From Amphirosellinia nigrospora (Eukaryota > Ascomycota > Sordariomycetes > Xylariales > Xylariaceae), in the NCBI GenBank assembly GCA_004123355.1, contig SCHM01000001.1, forward strand, positions 1,356,001 to 1,420,000: a DNA stretch of 64,000 nucleotides. Reading direction: 5' to 3'. Both the position numbers and the translations under genes were made by a program. Under the pieces are notes generated by a model that ran no database searches, was not told where the DNA came from, and saw only the letters and a list, made by a program, of their open reading frames with translations. Below, piece after piece: positions 54,803 to 64,000 of this stretch; within the stretch, counting starts at the first letter, position 1; each line of letters starts with the position of its first letter.

Positions 54803-57800
54803 TTTTTTTTAGCTATAAATATTATAATATTATAAGCTTTAAAAAAAAAAATAATAAAAACTTTAAATTAATTTAGTACTATAATTAAACTTTTTTTTTA
54901 TAACTAAAAATATATAATTAATTAATTAAACTAAATATAATATTTATATATATATAAACTATATATTTTGTTTTAAAACAGATTTATTTTTTTATTTAGT
55001 TTAAAATTGCTATTTATAAATATTTTATTACTACTATAATTTTAGTATAATTTTTATTTATTTTAAAGTTTAAAAAAAAAACTTTTAAAATATTTTATTT
55101 TTTATAAAGTATATAAAATAAAATAGCATTATTTTTTTATACTTATTTAGGTATTTATTAAATAAGCAACTAGATAACGTTATTTTTTTAAGATTTTAAA
55201 CTTTTTTAAATTTAAACTTTTAAAACTTTTTTAAATCTAAAAAATAAATAAAAATATTAGTTATTTTTAGCTAAATATTATTTTTTTAATATTTAATAAG
55301 CTTATTAATTATATAATAAAATAAATTAAATTAATTATATATAATCTATAAGTTTTAAAATATTATAAGTATTAAAACATTAAGTTAATTATTTTTTAAA
55401 AAATTAATATTTTAGTAATTTTTTTTTTAATAGTAATAAATAAGCTTAAGCTATTAATTATTTATTATATAAAGTTTTAAAAAAGTTTAGTTTTATTTTT
55501 TTTTATTAATTTTTTAATTTATAAATTAAATAAAAATAAAAACTTTTAATGTTTAGCTTTTTTTAATAGTTTAATTAACCTATTAATTAAATTATTTTTT
55601 AATTTTATATATATTAATTTAATATAGTTAGCTTATACTTTTTAATTAATATAATAATATATTATTTTATATATTTTTTTTATTTTAATATAGCTATATA
55701 TTTAAATTAACTTATAGCTTTTATATTATTATATAAAAAATAATAAAATTATTTAATAATATTTTAAGTTTATTTAAAAAGTTTTTTATTTATGCTAAAT
55801 CGCTTATTATTTTATTTATTATAATATATTTATTTTTAATAAAGTTTTTTATTATAACTAACTATAGTTTAAAATATTATAATATTAGCGCTTATTTAAA
55901 AATATAATATATTTATTAATAATTTATTATTTTATAAGTTTAATATTAAATAATATTAATAATAACGAATAAACTTATATTATTATAAATTTTATATAAA
56001 TAGCTTTTTTTTAGTTTATTATATTTAATTTATATATTTAAAGTATTTTTATATATTTAATTAATTATTTTATATTTTTAATATATTTATTAAAAGATTT
56101 ACTATAAATTTTGCTTAAATAAAAATAATAAAGTTTATATTAAGCTTTATAATTTAAATAAAAAAACTTAACTTATTAAATAAAAAAGTATAATTAAATA
56201 TTTTTTTTAAAATAAGTTTTTTTTATATTTTATAATATAAGTTATTTTTTTAATATTTATAAATATAAATATTTATATATTAAATTTAAACTAATAAATT
56301 TAATATTTTAATTATATATTATTTTTAATTAAAGCTTATTATTATTAATTTTATTTTTTACGATTTATATACTTAAAAACTAGTTATTTTAGCTTAAATT
56401 ATTTATTAAAATTATTTTATTAATTTTTATAGCAATATTTTTTAAATAATTTAAGTTTTATAATTAAAAAATTATTTATATAAAATATTATAACTTTTTT
56501 TATTTTATATTAATATATATAATATTATTAAAAATTATAAGCTTAAATTTAATTTTATTTATAATTTTTTAGTTTTAATTTTTATTTATATTTTAATTAT
56601 TTAAAGCTATATAAAAGTTTTATTAATTTAATAATTTTTTAACTAGCTAGTTATATTTTTTTTGTTTTAATTTAAAAGTTTTAAAGTATTTTTTTAATAT
56701 TTTAAACTATTTTATAAATATTTTTTTATAAAAAGCTCCGTTAAAATATACTATTATAAAATCGATTTAAAATATATTATTTTTAAATAGCTATTAAAGC
56801 TATTAAAATTTTTTATAATATTATTTAGGCCGTAAAAAAAAATTTTATTATAATTAATATTTTATATTAAAAAATTTATAAATATAAATTTTAGCTTTAT
56901 ATTTATTTAATTTATTAATTAATAAATATTTTTTTTTAAATATTTATATAAAATTAATAAAATAGCTATAAATAGCTTTTATACGTTTTATAAATTTTAA
57001 ATATTATGTTTAAATAAACTATATTTTTTTAAATATAGCTTTAAGTTATTTTTTTTAATTTTTTTTATAAATATTTTTTTTAAAATAAGTTTATTAAAAA
57101 TAAATATTTTTATTATAAATTTTTTTAGTAATTTTTATAAATAATTTATATAAAAACAGCTTTTTAAAAATATAATAGTAATTTAATCTATTTAATTTAG
57201 TTTTTATAAGCTATAAATATTATATTAATTTTTAAGTTTTAAATTTATTTATTTTACCTTTATATTTTAAATCGCTTATAAAATTACTTATATATATATT
57301 TTTATTTTTTTTAGCTTAATATATATTTAAAATATAAATTATATTAAAATAATTTTTGTTTATTTTATATAGTAAATATAAACTTTTAACTAAGTTTTTT
57401 TAAAGTTTTTTTTTATTACGCTTAATAATAAAAATTAGTTTTATTGTTATTTTTACGGTTAGCTACGTTTTTTTAGTTCGTTTTTATTATTTATAATATT
57501 ATTTTAATAATATTATAATTATAGTTTATATTTAAATAAAATTTTTAATTTTTTAAAACGTTATTTAAATTTACGCATATTTTAAAAATAATAACATATA
57601 ATATTTTTAAAATTATAAACGTTATTATATTTTTAATATTTTTATAAAAAGTTATATAAATATATATAATATTTATATTTTAGTAAGTTAAACTATATTA
57701 ATAATATATTTTATAATCTAAAAATTAAATTAGCTTTTTTATTTTATTTTTTAGCTAATATATATATAAATTTATTAATAAATATATATAACGTATATTA

Positions 57801-60800
57801 TTATTTATAAATTATTAAAATTAAGTTTATTATTTTTTTTTAATTAAATAATTAAAATATTTTTTAGCTAAAGTTATTTTTTTTATATAAATTAATTTTT
57901 TTAAAAATATATATATATTATTAAAATTTATATATTTAAAATATAATTATAATTTAGTTTATAAAAATAAAGCTTTAGTTTTATTTTAAATAAAATTTAT
58001 TAATTTTTTAATTATCTATTTTAATATTAATTTATAATAATAAAATAATAATAGTTATTTTTATTCGTTATAAAATACTTTTAAATCTTTTATACCGAAC
58101 TTTTTATTATTATTTATATATAAAACGTAATATTTTTTTTAGTAATTTTTTTAATTAAAATATTTAAAATATTAATTTTTATTTATTTATTATAATATAT
58201 TTTAATAGTACTTTTATTTATTTTTTATTTTATATGCTTTAAAAATATAATATTTATATATTATTTACTATAAATAAAAAATATTTATATTTTTCGATTA
58301 AAATTAATTTTATTTAACTAAAGTTTATTTAAATTATTTTTTTAAATAATTAGCTTTTTTAATAGTTTTTTTAAATATATTTTTAGCTTTAGTTTAATTA
58401 TAAATAAAATAAAAAAAATATTTAACTTTTTTAAACTTTATATTAATATTTATAATATATTTAATTATTTATATTAACTTTTTAATATTAAAATAATATA
58501 GCTAAGTATAAAAAAATTAGTTTATTTTAAATTTTAAAATTATTTTTATTTTTTTTTTAATAATAATTTAAATAATAACTTTTTTAACGTTTTAATTTTA
58601 TTTGCTATATTTAGCGCGAATTTTTATAGCTTTTTTTAAAATTAATATATTATATAAACCTTTTTTTTTTTATATATTTATAAAAAAAAACTATACTATT
58701 AAATATTAAAATTATAATAGTGTTTTATAGCTATTTTTTATAATATATTTATTTAAATAACTTTTTATTTTATATAGTTATTTTTTTAAAAATATATTTA
58801 ATAAAAACAATAAAATAAATAAAATATATTTTACGTTTATATTATATTTATTTTTATTAAAAGTTTTAAAGTTCTTTATAATAGTGCTAATTTTTTATTT
58901 ATATAAGTTTATTTTTTATATAAACTATATATTTTTTTTTTTTTAGTTAAATTTATTATTAATTTTTTTCGAAGTTAGCTTTATTATTATATATTTTTAT
59001 ATTTAATTTTATATTAAATAAAATATAACGCTTATATATTAAAATATAATAATTTTTTAAATATAAATATGCTTAAAAATATTACTTTTTTTATATAATA
59101 ATTTAATATTTAGTCCGTTATTATTAATAATTTTAATATTTAGTACGTTTTTTAACTTAAGTTATTTAAAATTGCTATTAAAAACAAAATATAAAAATAA
59201 ATATAGTTAAAAGTATTATATAGTTTTTTGTTTAATAATTAGTTTAATAATTAGTTTTAAATTATTTTTAGATTTATTACTACTAAAACTAATTTTTATT
59301 TAATAAAAAATTATTATTTTTAATTAATAAATAATTTATTATAGTAAATAAGTCATAGTTATTTTTTTTTTTATAAAAAAGTTTATAATAATTTTTTTTA
59401 TAAATAAATCCGCCGTTATTTTTTTTAGCCTAATATAATTATTAAAACTAAAGCTATTTTTTAAGTTAGGATTTTTAGGTTAAAATTTCTTAAGTTAAAG
59501 TTTTTTAAATTAAAATCTCTTAAATTAAAGTTTTTTAAATTAAGGTTTTTTAAGCTATAATAACCTTTTAGCTTAAAATTATTTTATATAACGTAGTTTT
59601 ATTTATAATTAATAATATTATAGTTATTTAAAATAAAAAAAAATAAACTAAATATAATAAAAAAAAAAAATAATATTTTATAATTATAAAAATTTATTAA
59701 ATTTTATAAAATATTTATATTTATATAAACAAAATAACTAAAATTATCTTTAAAGCTTATAAATAGCCTTTAATTTTTTATAAGTTTATTATAAATATTA
59801 TAAATTTTTAATTATTTAAAGTTTTAATGCTAGTTGTTATTATTTTTATTAAAGTAATTTTTAGCAATATAACCTTATTAGCTGTACTTAAAGCATTTAA
59901 GCTTTTTTTTTTATTATAATTTTTTTTTTAAAGTTAAATTTAAAATTTAACTTATAATTTTTATTTTTATTATTATTTTTATTATAATTTTTATTTTATT
60001 AATAATATTATTATTAAACTTTTTTTTTTATAGTTTTTTAATTTAGGCTTTTTTTTTATATAGTTTATAAAATTATTATTAAATTTATTAATTAAATTTT
60101 AAATATAGCATTTTTTATACTTTATAACTTTAATAATAAAATTATATTAAGCTATTATTTTATTTTTTATTATAGCTATAAATATTATAATTTATTAGTT
60201 TATATTTATTTTTTTTTTAGTTTTTATATTATTTATATTTTTAAAAATTTAAATATAAAAAATACTAGATTTTTTTATTATATTTATAATTAATAATATT
60301 GTTTTATATATTTTTTAATATATTTAACTATTATATTATAAGTTTTACTAAAAATTTTTAGTATATATAATTTTTTTTAATATTTTTAATTAAATTTAAA
60401 AAAGCTAGTTTTAACGTACTAATAATTATTTATATTAGTATTAGTTTTTTATATAAACTAATAAAATTTTTAAAATTATATTTAATAGTTTTTATAGTAA
60501 AATATAAATTATATTAATATATTAATTAGTTTTAAGCTTTTTTTAAGTAATTTTTTTATTAAACTTTAGCTTAAATTTATACTATTTTAATTTAGTTTTA
60601 TTTATAAATAAAAGCTTTTTTAAGTTTTTCTATAATAAATAATATTATATTTAATATAAATATTATTAGATTTTTTTAAATCTAACGATAATAATAATAA
60701 TAATAAATTTAGGTTTAAATTTAAAATAAAAGTAATTTTCTTTTTTTTTATTTTTAGATTTTTTTTTAATAAAATTATACTTTGGTTTTTTTTTTTTAAA

Positions 60801-61383
60801 ATTAATCGATTTAAATTTTTTAAAAGATTTATTTATTTTTTTTACCGTTTTATTTAAAAAGTTTAATACTTTTTAATTATTTTTTTAATAATATTATTTA
60901 TTATTAAATATTTCGAATATATTTTATTAGCTAGATTAATTTAATTAATTAAATTAATTAAATTAATTAGAACTAATTTTTTATTTAATTTGCTTAATTT
61001 TTTTAAGTTATTAATAATTTTATTAAATTTATTTTTTATAAGTTTTATTTATATTTATAATTAATAAATTATTTTTTAATTTTTTTTTAAAGTTTTTAAT
61101 AACTTTATTATATTTTTTTTTTTAGTATAGTTTATTTTTATATATTTTAAAATTATATATTATTATTTTTAATTATTATTAAGCGTTAATTTATTAATTA
61201 ATTATTTTATTAAGTAAATATTAATATTTTATTATTTTAATTTTAGATTTATAATAACTTTTTTTAACTTTTTTTTAATTAATATTTATTAATTAAACGA
61301 TTAAATTAATAACCGGAAATAATTAAAATACATTAATTAAACGTTTTAAAAGTCGATTAATCGTAAAAATATACTAGCTACTA
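54803..61383 (-). other. Internal region of element E, RIP-degraded
   Basis: The region is 6.6 kb of AT-saturated sequence. A small run of diverged short direct repeats built on TTTTTTAA(A/G)TTAA(A/G) lies at about 59460-59560. No reading frame survives. Confidence 0.6.
59460..59560. repeat. Short imperfect tandem repeat inside E
   Basis: Units of roughly 18-20 bases of the form TTAAATTAAAGTTTTTTAAA and variants follow each other about five times. They differ by C/T and G/A, suggesting a tandem array later altered by RIP. Confidence 0.5.
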
Positions 61384-61702
61384 TATAAAAATAATATTAA
61401 TACTAAAAAGCAATATTAAATTAGTTAGCTTAATTAATATATTCGTACTATTATATACTTTTTGTTTTTTAGTTATAAATTAAATAAGCTATTTTTTTAC
61501 TAAATACTAGAGAATCTACCTAAGTAGCTATAGTAGCCTAACATTCCTTTTATCCCGCGTAGAAAGGGCTCTTTCCACGCGTGCCGCGCAGTATCCAGCG
61601 CACATACAAAGCCACGTACCACTATGCCACACAGCCACCCAGGCACCAATAATTACGTAATCCATCACTGGGCCAATCAGGTACTAGATCTATATGCTGA
61701 CA
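61384..61702 (-). repeat. Right LTR of element E (319 bp), right half spared by RIP
   Basis: Bases from about 61545 to 61702 have normal composition and keep many CpA sites (for example CCACACAGCCACCCAGGCAC), while the matching part of the left LTR and the first half of this LTR are converted. It ends GCTGACA at the ATTTT duplication. Confidence 0.9.
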
Positions 61703-61707
61703 ATTTT

Positions 61708-62285
61708 TAAAAATATTAATTTATTTTTTAAAATTTAAATTATTAAAAAAATTAATTTTTATTAGTTTTTATTAAAATTTATAATAGCTAGTTTTATATA
61801 TTTTAATTTAAAAGCTAAAAATTTTTCGGTTATTAAGCATAAATAATATATTTATATTATTAAAATCGAGCTAATAATTATTAATTTTTTTAAATAAGTT
61901 TATATAAAAAAAGTTTTTTTTATTTTTTTTTTATAAATTATTATATTATTAATTAGATTTTTTTATTAAATATAAAAAATTATTAATAGCGAATAATTTT
62001 TAAATAATAATAAATAAAATTATTTATTTTTTATTTTTTTATTATATATTAATTAAATTTTTATTATAATTATTTTTAATTAATATTATAAAATAAAATA
62101 AATAATAAAAATAATTTTTTTTTTAGCGTAAAATTTATATTTATTTATACTATATTTAATATTTTATTATTTTTAGTCCGATATATATTTAAGCTTAAGT
62201 TTATATTTTAATTAATTAATTTAAAAATTATAAATAAAATATTTAGCTAGTTATTTTAGTAAAAAAAATTTCCGGGCTTATAACC
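61708..62285 (-). other. Internal segment of element G, next to its right LTR
   Basis: RIP-degraded 0.58 kb. Just before the LTR the minus strand reads GGTTATAAGCCCGG, placed where a tRNA primer-binding site would be for a minus-sense element; the resemblance is suggestive only. Confidence 0.5.
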
Positions 62286-62432
62286 TACTAAAATAAAAAA
62301 TATACAAGCGTACTATTTAGCTACTTAACTATATAATAAAGTAAGTGGGATGACCTGTTTATATACACGATGGATGCCTTGTGCCCTTGTATAGTACCTG
62401 TGGTGACTCCTTGACCTAGTATTACTTCAGCA
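62286..62432 (-). repeat. Right LTR of element G (147 bp)
   Basis: Gap-free partner of 11025-11171, ending TTACTTCAGCA directly before the second ATGAC. The half next to the F-box fragment is nearly free of RIP changes, whereas the half facing the island is strongly converted. Confidence 0.92.
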
Positions 62433-62437
62433 ATGAC
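62433..62437. other. Right target-site duplication ATGAC of element G
   Basis: Second copy of the 5-bp duplication at 11020-11024, marking the right end of the 51.4-kb insertion. Confidence 0.92.
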
Positions 62438-63210
62438 CACCCCCCTGGCCTGTTTTCAAACGAAGAACTCGAGGTTCTACGCCAGAAGACGACCGACATA
62501 CCGGATGACTGGGTGTATCCCGATGAGGGAGCTGTTCGGAACGAGCCCTTTACTCTCGAGCATTTCACATTTCCAAGTGTGTCTAGGACAGAGAAGCTCG
62601 AGACCGATCTTGACAGCATAACATCCCGGTTGAAGGGTCGCTGTACCCGACGAGGCATATCTGAGGACCCTGCGTATTCCCATATAAAACAATACTTTTG
62701 GTTCACAAACGAGGCCCACTTTCCCACGGATCAGCAGTGGATTCTCCGAAATTTGACTACGAAGCAGATAGTTCGTTCTGACGCCATTGCCCTATCACCT
62801 GCTTATATCAAGGGCCCTAGAATTCACGTCTTGGGGTTCGGCGAAGTTGTCATGTCGCGCATCTGCTGGTCAACATCCGACTGTGTCAGTATGAAGGATA
62901 CAACTAATATCTCGAGGGGAGTATGGGCAGGTCACTGTTTTGATATTACTACACTTTCAAGACATGAGGTTGAGACCCACGGGGAGGAGTGGAGCGATGT
63001 GAGCGAAGAGGTTGCAAAAGAGATCGCCGGCATCTGGGAAAGCGAGTACGGCGCTAATTGGCGTGATATTTATTTGCAAGAGCTACCGGGCGTGGCACTA
63101 CTGACACCTTCATCCACGCTCTGGAGACCGAAGACGGAAACAAGAAGTATGCCTGCAACCCATACGACCTGGAGGATGGGGAGGTTTTAATGGCCAGCTC
63201 GATATGGTAG
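62433..63210 (+). pseudogene. F-box protein gene, 3' part, with added frameshifts
   Basis: From the second ATGAC the frame continues as HPPGLFSNEELEVLRQKTTD and runs open to 63190. It covers the conserved downstream half of this fungal F-box family (DDWVYPDEG, NEPFTLEHFTFPSVSRTEK, RIHVLGFGEVVMSRICW, HCFDITTL). With the 5' part, the uninterrupted gene would encode about 428 residues in this frame. Near the end the frame is broken: the tail T-D-T-F-I-H-A-L-E-T-E-D-G-N-K-K and NPYDLEDGEVLMASSIW, ending at TAG 63208-63210, is in a different frame, so small indels (best explained as two single-base gains between about 63065 and 63095) occurred. The fragment has no start of its own and is inferred to be non-functional. 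Confidence 0.88.
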
Positions 63211-64000
63211 GCTAGGCTAGGTAATGAGATGCGCCACAGAGGAAGGGAGGCAGACCTCATACAGACCTCGGACAGATGCCGAACATGGACACGCATATCC
63301 TACTTCTCATATGTCAGATACAGAACGAGGGATAGGTAGAAAACAGGCCTCAGCGTCATGGTCTCTTAGGGACCTAGATTAATAAGACTTGTCCCCATCT
63401 GAGTGCTACTATCCTTGAGCGAATGTGACGCAAGCAGTGAAGCGCCGGTCATCTCAACTCCCGGTCCCAACTAACAACGGGGTAAGACTCAAAGGGGGTA
63501 GCACATCGTCAGGCAATAGGTGCAATGCCCGCACCGGCAACAAAAAGCCAGAAGCTTATTTCAGTTCTCTCTCCCACTAAAAAGCTGCATTGCGCTAGGT
63601 ACTTTGAGTTGGTGCCCCTTGACCTACCTCTTAATTCGCTTGCCTGTAACCATCTACTGTTGAGATCGCCTTGTCTGATACATCAGACCTACATCGTTTC
63701 TTAAGATGGCATCGTCGAGTCAGGAGGTCCTCCCCCGGGCCATGTGCTTCTAGCTCACTTACTTACTGACCTATAGGGTACCTAACCTGAGCGCGGCACG
63801 GGCCGCAATCAGACCGGCGAATAGATCGCAACCAGAATCCAAAATAAGTGGGGTAAACGGTGGGGTGCCAACGCCCGAGGAACAGATAACTTATAGAAGT
63901 AGTTACTTATTTGCGCTGATTTTAGTACGGTTAGAGCCAGAGCCGACAAGTAACTCAACTGATCGCTCAGAAGATGGAAGCTGACAACATGACGACCCGA
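63211..64000. other. Right flank with no recognised gene
   Basis: Normal base composition returns. I find no long reading frame or RNA gene; the sequence presumably includes the former 3' flank of the F-box gene. RIP appears to stop within the LTR, since this flank is not AT-biased. Confidence 0.5.

Larger units (their letters stand above)
54491..61702 (-). mobile_element. Element E: 7.2-kb uninterrupted LTR retrotransposon nested in G
   Basis: LTRs of 312 bp (54491-54802) and 319 bp (61384-61702), start TGTGG, end TGACA, and a perfect target duplication ATTTT (54486-54490 and 61703-61707). No large insertion is seen inside. The pyrimidine-rich sequence just inside the left LTR and the T-rich + strand suggest minus sense. 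All frames are closed by RIP-type change, while part of the right LTR is untouched. Confidence 0.9.
11025..62432 (-). mobile_element. Element G: outermost LTR retrotransposon, RIP-degraded, 51.4 kb with nested insertions
   Basis: The element has LTRs of exactly 147 bp at both ends, TG...CA termini and a 5-bp target duplication ATGAC. Its own internal DNA is the sum of 11172-14919, 39251-40000, 53974-54490 and 61703-62285, about 5.6 kb, so the original element was about 5.9 kb. The minus orientation is inferred: the + strand of the internal pieces is T-rich, and a purine-rich tract on the minus strand (AAGCGGGAA) abuts the left LTR, where a 3' LTR would have its polypurine tract. At the other end the minus strand reads GGTTATAAGCCCGG just inside the LTR, a possible primer-binding site. 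No open reading frame survives; C-to-T and G-to-A changes have filled all frames with stops. The superfamily (copia or gypsy) cannot be read. Confidence 0.9.

Noticed and set aside
11172-62285. Mitochondrial DNA insertion as the source of the AT-rich block
   Set aside because: The block consists of paired direct repeats with target duplications, and LTR copies differ by C/T and G/A changes; no mitochondrial gene or RNA is recognisable.
11172-62285. Reverse transcriptase or integrase motifs within the degraded interiors
   Set aside because: I looked for AT-converted versions of the catalytic motifs, but nothing could be separated from chance in such low-complexity sequence, so no domain is claimed.
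62422-62727. Separate minus-strand or alternative plus-strand genes at the right border
   Set aside because: They overlap the conserved F-box 3' reading in other frames and have no supporting motif.

Overview
The window reads as nuclear DNA of a filamentous ascomycete (Pezizomycotina). The genes have short 50-110 nt introns with GT...AG borders. They include a pisatin-demethylase-type cytochrome P450, a fungal family 31 glycosyltransferase and a fungal F-box protein of the MGQSF-starting type. A very long stretch of extremely AT-rich, stop-filled repeats carries the signature of repeat-induced point mutation (RIP: C-to-T and G-to-A changes in duplicated DNA).

Left arm (1-11,024), ordinary base composition: the C-terminus of an unidentified + strand gene (2-160); a three-exon family 31 glycosyltransferase on the minus strand (1196-2894, 506 aa); a decayed extra copy of the ribosomal protein eS24 (RPS24) gene on the minus strand (5524-6144), with all four exons and three introns visible but a 1-nt deletion in exon 1; a five-exon P450 on the plus strand (7814-9545, 508 aa); and the 5' part of an F-box gene (10491-11024). 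The spaces between are long and gene-poor.

Middle (11,025-62,432): a 51.4-kb island made almost wholly of RIP-degraded LTR retrotransposons inserted into one another. Its outermost layer is one element (called G here) with 147-bp LTRs, inserted in the F-box coding sequence with a 5-bp target duplication ATGAC. Inside G lie element C (14,920-39,250), element D (40,001-53,973) and element E (54,491-61,702). Inside C lie element A (15,879-23,571), element B1 (25,512-32,688), an un-mutated solo LTR F (33,671-33,932) and a solo B LTR (34,806-35,092). Inside D lies B2 (42,559-49,824), a second copy of B. Subtracting the nested pieces leaves native lengths of about 5.9 kb (G), 8.9 kb (C) and 6.7 kb (D), which are plausible for LTR retrotransposons. 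G, B1, B2, both solo LTRs, D and E show matching 5-bp target duplications.

Right arm (62,433-64,000): the 3' part of the same F-box gene resumes in the correct reading frame at the far copy of the target duplication, then shows small frameshifts near its C-terminus (62,433-63,210). About 0.8 kb of sequence with no recognised gene follows.

The genes do not form a pathway or obvious cluster. The main story is a host gene split by a retrotransposon, further elements accumulating in the same place, repeated RIP, gene decay around it, and one recent solo LTR that RIP has not touched. Element names A-G are labels for this window only. No database search was possible, so family assignments rest on motif recognition.
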